Positions 55,425-64,000 of a stretch of 64,000 bases of DNA are shown here, one piece after another. The translations under genes and the position numbers were made by a program. The stretch spans positions 124,001-188,000 of the forward strand of contig NZ_UGTM01000002.1 in assembly GCF_900454835.1 (NCBI RefSeq), given 5' to 3'. This stretch comes from Prevotella denticola. Its GTDB lineage: Bacteria; Bacteroidota; Bacteroidia; Bacteroidales; Bacteroidaceae. Under the pieces are notes generated by a model. That model saw nothing but the letters and a program-made list of their open reading frames with translations, ran no database searches and was not told where the DNA came from. The number at the start of each line of letters is the position of its first letter. Position 1 is the first letter of the stretch.

Positions 55425-56408
55425 TTAGATTTTCCCGAGGATGCGGTCCATCACCCAGTTGGTGGGCGTCGCACTGACGCTCGTACAGTCGCAGACGCCA
55501 TAGCCCTGCATATCCTCAATAACAGACTTGATGATGGGAAGCTGGACATAAGGAGGATTGTCTACCTGAATATTCTTTCCTCCTTCACTGGTACACAGAC
55601 GGATGGGAGCGTAGGTATAGACGGAGAAAGACAGTCGTCCCTTCGACCCGAAAATCTCGATACGGTCCTCGCGTGCGCTCTCATGGGCCGCAAAGCACCA
55701 GGCACCGCTGCCCGTCAGTCCGTTCTCGAAACGGAACACCGCATTCACCGTGTCCTCCAAGTTGTACAGTCCCGCACGGTTGGCCGTATAGCCATGTGCC
55801 CTGACAATGACACCAAAATAATTCTGCAGGAGGTCGAGCTGATGGGGAGCAAGGTCGTAGAAGTAGCCGCCGCCGGAGATATGCGACTGCAGCCGCCACG
55901 GAAGCTGCACGTTCTGTCCATAGTCCAGGTCGCGCGGAGGAACGGCGAAACGTACCTGCACGGTGAGAATCCTGCCGATCTCCCCCCTGTCAATAATCTC
56001 CTTCACCCTCTTGAAATAAGGCAGATAACGACGGTAATAAGCAACGAAACAGGGCACACCGGTCTGTTCGGAAACACGGTTGATGCGTACACAGTCCTCA
56101 TAAGAGGCAGCCAGCGGCTTTTCAATATAGCAGGGCTTTCCGGCACGCATGGCCATAATGGCGAAGGTGGCATGGGCGGAAGGAGGCGTAGCGATATAGA
56201 CGGCGTTGACATCCGCATCGTCGACCAGTGCCTGTGCATCGGTGTACCACCGCTGAATACCATGACGCTCGGCATACGAACGTGCCTTCAGCTCACTTCG
56301 GCTGAACACAGCCACGACATGTGAGCCCATCACCTCGTTGAATGCCGGTCCGGACTTCTTCTCCGTCACTTCGCCACAGCCTATAAATCCCCAGTTGATC
56401 TGTTTCAT
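55425..56408 (-). CDS. Gfo/Idh/MocA family oxidoreductase
   Basis: 327 residues from the ATG at 56408 (MKQINWGFIGCGEVTEKKSG); the open frame to 56522 crosses the promoter region and is rejected. Rossmann motif GFIGCGEV, the EKPLA sequence typical of the catalytic Lys, and a GGYFYDLAPHQLDLLQ stretch containing the conserved Asp and His. NAD(P)-dependent oxidation or reduction of sugars or related compounds; the substrate is not predictable. Divergent from engB. Confidence 0.88.
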   Translation of the reverse strand: MKQINWGFIGCGEVTEKKSGPAFNEVMGSHVVAVFSRSELKARSYAERHGIQRWYTDAQALVDDADVNAVYIATPPSAHATFAIMAMRAGKPCYIEKPLAASYEDCVRINRVSEQTGVPCFVAYYRRYLPYFKRVKEIIDRGEIGRILTVQVRFAVPPRDLDYGQNVQLPWRLQSHISGGGYFYDLAPHQLDLLQNYFGVIVRAHGYTANRAGLYNLEDTVNAVFRFENGLTGSGAWCFAAHESAREDRIEIFGSKGRLSFSVYTYAPIRLCTSEGGKNIQVDNPPYVQLPIIKSVIEDMQGYGVCDCTSVSATPTNWVMDRILGKI

Positions 56409-56491
56409 CGCATATCCTTTATCAGCCCGAACATAGCAGACGGAAGCAAAAGCCCTTGCCTGCGCCTTGCCGGGTGCAGCTTGTTTTTCTG

Positions 56492-56551
56492 CAAAATTAC
56501 GAAAAAACCAGCAACCGGCCATTCATAACTATCAACTTTTTAGTAACTTTG
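56492..56551. promoter_or_regulatory. divergent -7 elements between the oxidoreductase gene and engB
   Basis: Minus strand TAATTTTG (56492-56499) toward the oxidoreductase gene; plus strand TAACTTTG (56544-56551) toward engB. Both lack strong -33 boxes. Confidence 0.5.
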
Positions 56552-56582
56552 CAATAAATTACATTCGCATAAACCCATCAAA

Positions 56583-57182
56583 ATGATCATCAAGAAATCA
56601 GAATTCACCATATCTTCGCCATCGGTATCCAGATGCCCGGCGGACACAAAGGCCGAGTATGCCTTCATCGGACGATCCAATGTAGGAAAATCGAGCCTCA
56701 TCAATATGCTCTGCAATCACAAGGGACTGGCCAAGACATCGGCCAAACCGGGCAAGACACTGCTCATCAACCATTTCATCATCAACAACGAATGGTATCT
56801 GGTCGACCTCCCGGGATACGGCTATGCCAAAAACTCGAAGACGGTAAGAAACAAACTGGAACAGATGATTGCACAGTATATTCTTCAGCGCAAGCAGCTT
56901 GTCAACGTATTCGTACTGATCGACATCCGGCACGAACAGCAGACCATCGACCGCGAGTTCGTCGACTGGCTGGGGGGAAGTAACATTCCCTTCTCCATCA
57001 TCTTCACGAAAGCCGACAAGCTGTCGCCTGCCAAAGCGAAGTCGAACGCCCTGATGTGGATGAAGAAGCTGGAAGACAGATGGGAGACACTCCCGCCCTA
57101 CTTCATCACCTCCGCAGAGAAGAAGGAAGGGAAAGACGAGATCCTGGACTATATCGAACAGATAAACAGGACACTGGAATAA
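56583..57182 (+). CDS. engB: ribosome biogenesis GTP-binding protein EngB (YihA/YsxC)
   Basis: 199 residues. GTPase motifs: G1 GRSNVGKSS (about 30-38), G3 DLPGYG (75-80) and G4 TKAD (142-145); [18 protein letters not shown] is family-typical. Essential in many bacteria for assembly of the large ribosomal subunit. It ends 4 bp before the ABC-F gene, so the two are co-transcribed; both act on the ribosome or translation. Confidence 0.95.
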   Translation: MIIKKSEFTISSPSVSRCPADTKAEYAFIGRSNVGKSSLINMLCNHKGLAKTSAKPGKTLLINHFIINNEWYLVDLPGYGYAKNSKTVRNKLEQMIAQYILQRKQLVNVFVLIDIRHEQQTIDREFVDWLGGSNIPFSIIFTKADKLSPAKAKSNALMWMKKLEDRWETLPPYFITSAEKKEGKDEILDYIEQINRTLE

Positions 57183-57186
57183 GCGC

Positions 57187-58974
57187 ATGGCACAGACACC
57201 TTATCTTGACGTGCAGAACCTGACAAAGAGCTTCGGCGCACAGGTTCTATTCAAAGACATCTCATTCTCCATCGCTGAAGGCCAGCACATAGGACTCGTG
57301 GCACAGAACGGTACGGGAAAGTCTACCCTGCTCTCCATACTGACGGACAAGGAGAGCTATGACAACGGAACCATCATCTACCGCAACGACCTGCGTGTGG
57401 GACTGCTCGAACAAAGCCCGGATTTCGATCCGGAAGAGAGCGTACTGGATGCCTGCTTCAATCATGAGGGCAACCCGGAACGCATTCTGAGGGCGAAGCA
57501 GATTCTCACCATGCTGAAACTCTACGACCTGGAACAGCCGATGGGACAGCTGAGCGGCGGACAGCAGAAACGCGTCGCACTGGCCAATGTGCTGATCCTG
57601 GAGCCTGACTTCCTCATTCTCGACGAACCGACGAACCATCTTGACCTGGAAATGATCGAGTGGCTTGAGGGCTATCTCTCCCGCGGGAACAAAACCATCT
57701 TTATGGTTACGCACGACCGGTATTTCCTTGACAACGTATGCAATACCATCCTGGAACTGGACAACCAGACCCTCTACACCTATCGGGGCAACTACTCCTA
57801 TTATCTGGAAAAGCGGCAGGAACGCATCGACAACACACGGGCCGAAATAGCACGTGCCAACAACCTGTACCGGACCGAGCTGGAGTGGATGCGCCGTATG
57901 CCGCAGGCACGCGGACACAAGGCACGCTATCGTGAGGAAGCATTCTATGAGTTGCAGGCAAAAGCAAAACAACGGATTGAAGAAAGACAGATACGCCTGA
58001 AGTCGTCCAACGTGTATATCGGAAGCAAAATCTTCGAGTGCCAGTATGTCTCAAAGAAGTTCGATGACAAAATCATCCTCGACAATTTCTATTATAACTT
58101 CTCACGGTTCGAGAAGATGGGAATCGTCGGGAACAACGGAACCGGAAAGTCTACTTTCGTCAAAATGCTTCTCGGAAAGACGGCACCGGACAGCGGCAGG
58201 TTCGACATCGGGGAGACGGTCCGCTTCGGCTACTTCTCACAGGAAGGCCTGCAGTTCCGTGAAGACCAGAAGGTAATCGACATCATCACAGACATCGCCG
58301 ATTACATAGACCTTGGAAGCGGGAAGCACATGACGGCATCACAGTTCCTCAACTACTTCCTCTTCTCTCCTGAGGAACAGCACAACTATGTGTATAAACT
58401 GTCAGGAGGCGAGAAACGGAAGCTGTATCTGTGTACCGTGCTGATGAAGAACCCGAACTTCCTCGTACTGGACGAGCCTACCAACGACCTGGACATCCAG
58501 ACCCTGCAGATTCTTGAAGAATACCTGCAGGACTTCCCCGGCTGTGTCATCGTCGTATCACACGACCGCTACTTCATGGACAAGGTAGTGGATCATCTTC
58601 TCGTATTCAAGGGTGAGGGAGAAATCCAGGACTTCCCAGGCAACTACACGCAGTACCGCGAATTCCTGAAGATGAAGACGAAAGAAGAAGAGCAGAAGAA
58701 CATCCAACCGAAAAAGAAGACTACTGCCGAGCCGAAGAAGGACTATCACAACAACACGAAACGGAAGATGACCTTCAAGGAAAAGCGGGAGTACGAACAG
58801 CTTTCTGACAGGATTTCGCAATTGGAGGGAGAGCAGAAACAGCTTGAAACAGCTCTCTGCTCGGGCAGACTGACCGTAGAAGAACTCACTGAAAAAAGCA
58901 AACGGCTGCCTCTGCTGAAAGAAGAACTGGACGGACTGGAACTCCGATGGCTGGAGCTGTCGGAACTGGCCTGA
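57187..58974 (+). CDS. ABC-F family ATPase
   Basis: 595 residues with two nucleotide-binding domains and no membrane segments. NBD1: AQNGTGKST (about 39-47), signature LSGGQQKRVALA and ILDEPTNHLD. NBD2: GNNGTGKST (about 316), signature LSGGEKRKLYL and VLDEPTNDLD. The linker between them is helical and charged (YRTELEWMRRMPQARGHKARY), and a C-terminal coiled coil follows (ISQLEGEQKQLETAL). This is the Uup-type layout of ABC-F translation factors acting on the ribosome. Operon with engB. Confidence 0.93.
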   Translation: MAQTPYLDVQNLTKSFGAQVLFKDISFSIAEGQHIGLVAQNGTGKSTLLSILTDKESYDNGTIIYRNDLRVGLLEQSPDFDPEESVLDACFNHEGNPERILRAKQILTMLKLYDLEQPMGQLSGGQQKRVALANVLILEPDFLILDEPTNHLDLEMIEWLEGYLSRGNKTIFMVTHDRYFLDNVCNTILELDNQTLYTYRGNYSYYLEKRQERIDNTRAEIARANNLYRTELEWMRRMPQARGHKARYREEAFYELQAKAKQRIEERQIRLKSSNVYIGSKIFECQYVSKKFDDKIILDNFYYNFSRFEKMGIVGNNGTGKSTFVKMLLGKTAPDSGRFDIGETVRFGYFSQEGLQFREDQKVIDIITDIADYIDLGSGKHMTASQFLNYFLFSPEEQHNYVYKLSGGEKRKLYLCTVLMKNPNFLVLDEPTNDLDIQTLQILEEYLQDFPGCVIVVSHDRYFMDKVVDHLLVFKGEGEIQDFPGNYTQYREFLKMKTKEEEQKNIQPKKKTTAEPKKDYHNNTKRKMTFKEKREYEQLSDRISQLEGEQKQLETALCSGRLTVEELTEKSKRLPLLKEELDGLELRWLELSELA

Positions 58975-59106
58975 CAACAATGCCGTACCCGGCCCGTACG
59001 GACAGACCACACTGCAAAGCATGAGCCGCATCATGGACAAATGCTCCGGAAGAGTCGGGAAGAGCGCTCCCGGCCGCATGACAGCCCAGAGAGGCAGCCC
59101 ATGCGA

Positions 59107-59859
59107 TTACAAAAAATAGCTCTCCAGTTCCCTGATCCGTTCATCCGTCACACCGCAGATGTTCTTTATGACGGAGCCGTTCTCCATCAACACGACTCTG
59201 TCGCTTATATCTGTTGTATGATGAAGATTATGGCTTGAAAGGAGAACTGACGCATGATGCCGGTGCCTATACTCCGTCAGCAGCGTTTTCAAATGGTTCT
59301 GACTGCTCGGATCAAGAAAGTTGAAAGGCTCGTCAAGGATGACAAACTCCGGGCACGGCAGCAAGGCCGCTATGATGCCGATTTTCTGCTGGTTGCCAGC
59401 GGAATATTCACGGATGTATTTCTGACGGTCGAGTATCTCGTCACCAAGAAAAGCACGAAAGGTTTCCAAACGCTCGTCAACCTGCTCTTTCCCGATGCCA
59501 TGTGCCTTTCCAATGAATGTAAAGAACTCCCTGGGAGTAAGGAAACCGATGAGGAAGCCTTCGTCCAGATACGCCGTAACAAAACGTTTCCACGACTCGC
59601 CGAGATTGGATTCTGATTTCACAGCTCCGCCGTCCGTTCCTTGCTGTAGAGCTGAAGGATTACCAGTGACATTGAAGCAGACCGTTCCTCCATCGGCCCT
59701 GACAAGGTTCAGAATAAGACGGAAGAGGGTTGTCTTTCCCGCACCGTTGTTGCCGACAAGGCCGATGATCTCATTTTCGGGAAAGTAAAATTCGGGGATA
59801 AAGACAGCCGTCTTATCCCCGAATTTCTTTATCAGCCGGTCAACGGAGATTCCGACCAT
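59107..59859 (-). CDS. ABC transporter ATP-binding protein
   Basis: 250 residues from the ATG at 59859 ([16 protein letters not shown]); the longer frame to 60006 lies inside secA and is rejected. Walker [13 protein letters not shown], signature [10 protein letters not shown] (LSGGQ variant), Walker [13 protein letters not shown] and H-loop SSHNLH. The start overlaps the end of secA by about 20 bp, indicating translational coupling. No permease gene is nearby within the window, so the partner and substrate are unknown; the sequence resembles ABC-2 type export ATPases. Confidence 0.85.
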   Translation of the reverse strand: MVGISVDRLIKKFGDKTAVFIPEFYFPENEIIGLVGNNGAGKTTLFRLILNLVRADGGTVCFNVTGNPSALQQGTDGGAVKSESNLGESWKRFVTAYLDEGFLIGFLTPREFFTFIGKAHGIGKEQVDERLETFRAFLGDEILDRQKYIREYSAGNQQKIGIIAALLPCPEFVILDEPFNFLDPSSQNHLKTLLTEYRHRHHASVLLSSHNLHHTTDISDRVVLMENGSVIKNICGVTDERIRELESYFL

Positions 59860-62800
59860 GACAGTTCTTGAATTTCTTGCCGCTGCCGCAGGGACACGGG
59901 TCGTTGGGACGCGGCATCTTGTCTGCACGGTAAGGAGTGTGGCGTGCCTGCTGAGCTCCTTCACGGGTATCCTGCCGTGCGGCGGCAGCCTGACCGGGAT
60001 CATCAAGGTCTACCTTCTCTTCATTGTAACGCTGCGTGCGCTCCTCGGGAGCAGCCTCCTGCACTTCCTCGGCCGGCTGCATCTCCGGAATCTGACCGCG
60101 CATGAGCACACTCGCCGTACGGTTGTTCATGTCGTCAATCATGTTGTCCCACAGCTTCACGCTCTCCAGTTTGAAGATGAGCAACGGGTCTTTCTGCTCG
60201 TAGGAAGCATTCTGGACGGAATGACGGAGGTCATCCAGCTGGCGGAGGTTCTCCTTCCAGTCGTCGTCAATGATATGGAGCAGGATTACCTTCTCGAACT
60301 GTTTGACGACCGACTTGCCCTCGCTTTCATAGGCTTCCTTCAGGTCGCAGGGAATGTTGTAGACACGCTTGCCGTCGGTGACTGGCACCATAATGCGTTC
60401 GTACATCGTCCCCTGATTCTCATAAACCTGCTTGATGACAGGCCATGCAACGGTCTGGATGCGCTCGGTCTTGCGCATGAAAGCCTCCATTGCCTGCTGG
60501 AAGCTGCGTTCTGCCAGCTCGTCATGGTCAACGCTCATGAACTCGTTTTCAGAGAACGGGCATTCCATTGTCAGAATCTTCAGGAACTCTTCCTTGCAGC
60601 CCTCGTAGTCGTTCTTTTCGATGATGTTCACACAGCGGTCCCAGATGATGTTCGAGATGTCCATACCGATACGCTCGCCCATCAGCGCATGGCGACGCTT
60701 CTCGTAGATGACGGTACGCTGCTTGTTCATGACATCATCGTACTCCAGCAGCCGCTTACGGATACCGAAGTTGTTCTCCTCGACCTTCTTCTGCGCACGT
60801 TCGATGCTGTTGGAAATCATCGAGCTTTCAATGCGTTCGCCGTCTTCGAAGCCCAGCCGATCCATCACCTTGGCGATACGTTCCGAGCCGAAGAGACGCA
60901 TCAGCTTGTCCTCAAGCGACACATAGAATACGGATGAACCGGGATCACCCTGACGGCCGGCACGACCACGGAGCTGGCGGTCTACACGGCGGCTCTCGTG
61001 CCGCTCAGTACCGATGATGGCCAGACCTCCGGCATCCTTGACTTCCTTTGTCAGCTTGATGTCGGTACCACGGCCGGCCATATTGGTGGCAATCGTCACT
61101 GCACCGAGACCATTCACCGACCGGCCGGCCTCAGCAACAATCTGCGCCTCCTTCAGGTGCTGCTTGGCATTCAGCACCTGGTGCGGAATCTTGCGCATCG
61201 TGAGCATCTTGCTCAGCAGCTCACTGATCTCGACGGAAGTCGTACCGACAAGACAGGGGCGGCCCTGGTTCCGCATGGTCTCTACCTCGTCGATGACCGC
61301 TGCATACTTCTCGCGGGCCGTCTTGTAGACACGGTCCTCCATATCCTTGCGGATGACAGGACGGTTGGTGGGAATCTCGACGACATCCAGCTTGTAGATG
61401 TCCCAGAACTCACCAGCCTCCGTGGAAGCCGTACCGGTCATGCCGGCGAGCTTGTGGTACATACGGAAGTAGTTCTGCAGGGTAATGGTAGCGAAGGTCT
61501 GCGTAGCGGCTTCCACCTTCACGTGTTCCTTTGCTTCAACGGCCTGATGCAGGCCGTCGCTCCAGCGGCGTCCTTCCATGATACGGCCTGTCTGCTCGTC
61601 GACGATCTTGACCTCACCGTTCAGGACGACATACTCATCGTCCTTATTGAACATGGTATAGGCTTTCAAGAGCTGCTGCAAGGTGTGTACACGCTCGCTC
61701 TGCACGCCGTAATGAGCCATCATGGCATCCTTCCGGTCGATGTAAGTCTGCTCGTCAATCACCTTGTCGTCTTTCTGTTTCTCGAGTGCAGAAAGCTCCG
61801 TCGTAATATCAGGCAGGACGAAGAGCTGGTCGTCTTTCACCTGGCGGGCGAGCCATGCCGTACCCTTGTCGGTAAGGTCGCAGGAGTTCATCTTCTCGTC
61901 CGTAACGAAGTAGAGCGGTTCGACGGCCTTCGGCATCTCCCGGTTGTTGTTGGCCATGTAGAACTCTTCCGTCTTCAGCATACCGGCCTTGATGCCTTCT
62001 TCGGAAAGGAACTTGATGAGTGCCTTGTTTTTCGGCAGGGCCTTGAACGAGCGGTAAAGGGCAAGGAAACCCTCTTCCTGCAGTTTCTGGAAAGCAGCCT
62101 TGTCGCCGGCATTCTTCTGTGCCTCCGCCAGCTTGTGGCGGGCCTCCGACAGGAGTTCGGTAGCCTGTTTGCGCTGCACCTCATAAAGACTCTGTACCAG
62201 AGGCTGGAACTCCTCGAACATCTGGTCGTCACCCTTGGGCACAGGACCGCTGATGATAAGCGGCGTACGGGCATCGTCGATCAGCACCGAGTCTACCTCA
62301 TCGACGATGGCATAGTTGTGCTGACGCTGTACAAGGTCGGCCGGCGACACGGCCATATTGTCACGCAGGTAATCGAAGCCGAACTCGTTGTTCGTACCGA
62401 AGGTGATGTCTGCCTGATAGGCCTTGCGGCGTGCGGGCGAGTTCGGCTGGTGCTTGTCGATACAGTCGACGGACAGTCCGTTGAACATATAGAGCGGCCC
62501 CATCCACTCGGAGTCACGCTTTGCCAGATAGTCGTTGACGGTTACGACGTGGACACCGTTGCCGGTGAGCGCATTGAGAAACACCGGAAGGGTGGCAACG
62601 AGTGTCTTGCCCTCACCTGTCGCCATCTCGGCTATCTTGCCCTGATGCAGGACGACACCGCCGAAGATCTGTACGTCATAGTGTACCATCTCCCACTTCA
62701 GGTCGTTGCCGCCGGCTGTCCAGTGGTCATGGTAAATGGCCTTGTCGCCATCGATCGTGATGAAGTCCTTGGCAGGGTCAGCTGCCAGTTCACGGTCGAA

Positions 62801-63199
62801 GTCGGTTGCCGTGACAACCGTTTCCTCGTTCTCCGAGAAACGGCGTGCCGTATCCTTCACAATGGAGAAGGCGACCGGCATCACCTCGTTGAGCGCCGTT
62901 TCGTAGTTGTCGAGAGCCTCCTTGTCCAGCTTGTCAATCTGGTTGAAGATTTCCTCGCGCTCGTCAATCGGTGTCTCCTCGATCTTTGCACGCAGCTCTG
63001 CTATCTGCTCACGCTGCTCCCTGGCTGCATCCTGTACATACTTCTGTATCTCTTTTGTCTTGGCACGCAGCTCATCATTGCTGAGCGCCTTGATTTCCGG
63101 ATAAGCCGCCTTCACCTTGTCTACGTAAGGCTGAATCAGCTTCATGTCACGTGTTGACTTATCTCCGAAAAGTGCTTTTAATATCTTGTTGAAATTCAT
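59840..63199 (-). CDS. secA: preprotein translocase subunit SecA
   Basis: 1119 residues, the extended Bacteroidetes form. Walker [18 protein letters not shown]-like [14 protein letters not shown], helicase motif GRGTDIKL with later [10 protein letters not shown], and the C-terminal zinc-binding [15 protein letters not shown] long helical insertion (about 330-400) is seen in this phylum. ATPase motor driving proteins through SecYEG. The downstream ABC gene overlaps its stop region. The start at 63199 ([12 protein letters not shown]) is a good family start. Confidence 0.96.
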   Translation of the reverse strand: MNFNKILKALFGDKSTRDMKLIQPYVDKVKAAYPEIKALSNDELRAKTKEIQKYVQDAAREQREQIAELRAKIEETPIDEREEIFNQIDKLDKEALDNYETALNEVMPVAFSIVKDTARRFSENEETVVTATDFDRELAADPAKDFITIDGDKAIYHDHWTAGGNDLKWEMVHYDVQIFGGVVLHQGKIAEMATGEGKTLVATLPVFLNALTGNGVHVVTVNDYLAKRDSEWMGPLYMFNGLSVDCIDKHQPNSPARRKAYQADITFGTNNEFGFDYLRDNMAVSPADLVQRQHNYAIVDEVDSVLIDDARTPLIISGPVPKGDDQMFEEFQPLVQSLYEVQRKQATELLSEARHKLAEAQKNAGDKAAFQKLQEEGFLALYRSFKALPKNKALIKFLSEEGIKAGMLKTEEFYMANNNREMPKAVEPLYFVTDEKMNSCDLTDKGTAWLARQVKDDQLFVLPDITTELSALEKQKDDKVIDEQTYIDRKDAMMAHYGVQSERVHTLQQLLKAYTMFNKDDEYVVLNGEVKIVDEQTGRIMEGRRWSDGLHQAVEAKEHVKVEAATQTFATITLQNYFRMYHKLAGMTGTASTEAGEFWDIYKLDVVEIPTNRPVIRKDMEDRVYKTAREKYAAVIDEVETMRNQGRPCLVGTTSVEISELLSKMLTMRKIPHQVLNAKQHLKEAQIVAEAGRSVNGLGAVTIATNMAGRGTDIKLTKEVKDAGGLAIIGTERHESRRVDRQLRGRAGRQGDPGSSVFYVSLEDKLMRLFGSERIAKVMDRLGFEDGERIESSMISNSIERAQKKVEENNFGIRKRLLEYDDVMNKQRTVIYEKRRHALMGERIGMDISNIIWDRCVNIIEKNDYEGCKEEFLKILTMECPFSENEFMSVDHDELAERSFQQAMEAFMRKTERIQTVAWPVIKQVYENQGTMYERIMVPVTDGKRVYNIPCDLKEAYESEGKSVVKQFEKVILLHIIDDDWKENLRQLDDLRHSVQNASYEQKDPLLIFKLESVKLWDNMIDDMNNRTASVLMRGQIPEMQPAEEVQEAAPEERTQRYNEEKVDLDDPGQAAAARQDTREGAQQARHTPYRADKMPRPNDPCPCGSGKKFKNCHGRNLR

Positions 63200-63547
63200 T
63201 TTTTATTATATTCTGTTTTGTTCCAATCGCATTCTGCGTGCCGGTACCGTCTCCGTTCCGTACCCGTCGGCAACCTGTCATGCTGTCCCGGACGGTCGGG
63301 AATACTGTTCCCACACGGTCGGGAACCGTGTTCCCAGCGGCTGGGAAGACCGTTCCCAACGGTTGGGGAGAAAGCACAGGGACGCTCTGGTCTGACGAAT
63401 TGCTTTACCTCCCGGACCAGAAGTCCATGTTCCGTACGATGTGTATCGGATATCTGAAAAAATACACAGAGGTAATATTCCCCTTTTCCGTGTCACCTTA
63501 TTATATTATAAAGACAGGTGAGGAAACAGGAACTCACCTGTTTCCGA
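63200..63547. other. intergenic stretch upstream of secA with a tandem hairpin array
   Basis: No gene supported; contains the array 63293-63370. No consensus promoter for secA was confidently located. Confidence 0.55.
63293..63370. repeat. tandem array of 22-23-bp palindromic units
   Basis: Three full units (63293-63315, 63316-63337, 63338-63359) and a partial fourth (63360-63370). Each starts CGG(T/C)(C/T)GGGAA and ends (T/C)GTTCCCA, so each unit forms a GGGAA/TTCCC hairpin. Middle bases vary between units while the arms are kept. Confidence 0.85.
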
Positions 63548-63910
63548 TTATGCCGCCGGACTGGGCGCACGGATCTGAATCCCCGTCGTCAAAGAGGGAT
63601 TGGGAAGGAAGAGCTGCTGCCCCTGATGAATATCTGAATAAGATGTTGATGCTGCCGGAAATCTGTCAGTGCGGTCTGCGGTATAGACCGCCTTGCTTTG
63701 TGCCGGCTCGACCTCCTCGTCATCCTTCATCTGCTTGAAGGCTTCGAGGACGGAAAGAATCTCCTGTCCGACTCCCGTGAATGCCTGCTGACGGCTGAGG
63801 TCTTCAATGCCGACATCACCCAACGCTATCTTCAGCGCAGACTGACAGTCCTGTGCCTCAACCCCTGTTGCGGCAAGGACGACAAGTAAAACGGTGATGT
63901 ATTTATTCAT
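63548..63910 (-). CDS. small secreted hypothetical protein
   Basis: 120 residues with a clear signal peptide (MNKYITVLLVVLAATGVEAQ). The mature part is hydrophilic: a helical segment (EILSVLEAFKQMKDDEE) and a Pro/Ser-rich end containing QGQQLFLPNPSL and IRAPSPAA. One Cys follows the signal cleavage site (QDCQSAL), not a lipobox. No family recognised. Its ATG is 3 bp from the stop of the preceding, truncated gene, suggesting an operon. Confidence 0.65.
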   Translation of the reverse strand: MNKYITVLLVVLAATGVEAQDCQSALKIALGDVGIEDLSRQQAFTGVGQEILSVLEAFKQMKDDEEVEPAQSKAVYTADRTDRFPAASTSYSDIHQGQQLFLPNPSLTTGIQIRAPSPAA

Positions 63911-63913
63911 TTT

Positions 63914-64000
63914 CTATCTCTTTGAGCCGGCGGCGGCAGCAGACGGCTTATCCGCAAATGCAATATGCAGTGCAACAGCAAGAACAATGCCACAATCAGC
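63914..64000 (-). CDS. C-terminal end of a gene cut by the window edge
   Basis: Minus-strand frame open from the window end to TAG at 63914-63916. Only 28 codons are seen: a hydrophobic helix (GIVLAVALHIAFA) and a short polar tail (DKPSAAAGSKR), the look of a membrane protein C-terminus. Identity cannot be given. Confidence 0.45.
   Translation of the reverse strand, partial: ADCGIVLAVALHIAFADKPSAAAAGSKR

Noticed and set aside
59860..60006. Longer N-terminus for the ABC ATP-binding protein
   Set aside because: It lies inside the secA 3' coding region and has no ABC features.
63293..63370. CRISPR array
   Set aside because: Units are contiguous palindromes of 22-23 bp without spacers, and no cas genes are present.

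Overview
The window looks like a chromosomal segment of a Prevotella-type member of the Bacteroidales. Many genes carry the Bacteroidetes promoter pattern (TTTG, 19-20 bp, TAnnTTTG). There are a type IX secretion sorting domain, family-typical proteins (PCMD, DUF1460, DUF4421, DUF3160, PorT-like barrels) and an IS1380 element with clear ends. Base composition is near 50% GC in core genes, and clearly AT-rich in the toxin tips and immunity genes of the central region. The genus is an inference from family content; the species cannot be fixed from this sequence.

Layout. 1-2.7 kb: def, yqgF and a SPOR lipoprotein (minus), then a small envelope operon (YtxH, holin-like, hypothetical; plus). 3.4-7.6 kb: a three-gene plus-strand operon (secreted protein, DUF3160 protein, CapA-type protein). 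8.2-11.5 kb: an acidic cytosolic protein, tiny genes, a DNA alkylation repair-like protein and a promoter-to-terminator short transcript. 11.5-14.3 kb: DUF721 and recF (minus), a TPR protein and ribH (plus). 14.9-41.3 kb: a polymorphic-toxin region. 41.4-45.1 kb: MBOAT acyltransferase, SGNH hydrolase and TetR (minus). 45.3-47.6 kb: malic enzyme. 47.8-56.4 kb: mostly minus-strand envelope and metabolic genes (PorT-like barrel, PCMD lipoprotein, RluA-type synthase, FabG, TetR, DUF1460, DUF4421, Gfo/Idh/MocA). 56.6-59.0 kb: engB and an ABC-F ATPase (plus). 59.1-64 kb: ABC ATPase, secA, a small secreted protein and a cut-off gene (minus).

The central region is the most interesting part. One apparent operon (14962-28128) encodes an outer-membrane barrel, a lipoprotein with a barrel domain, a T9SS-sorted protein, a 3086-residue lipoprotein with SpvB, FG-GAP/VCBS and RHS domains ending in an HExxHxxGxxH protease tip, and a membrane protein likely to be its immunity factor. 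Downstream lie at least four more RHS fragments. Each begins in the middle of the RHS sequence without a proper start, most run into a different tip, and most are followed by a candidate immunity gene. Abrupt changes of similarity, a 13-bp deletion, a nonsense codon, a frameshift, an IS1380 insertion and a last RHS scrap at 41.1-41.25 kb show repeated recombination and decay. The simplest reading is a store of silent tips that can replace the tip of the expressed gene. A 5S rRNA-like sequence with its own terminator sits between the first and second modules.

Several families of non-coding dispersed repeats link the intergenic regions: 65 bp in three copies, and 90 bp, 88 bp and 180 bp in two copies each. 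A tandem hairpin array lies upstream of secA.
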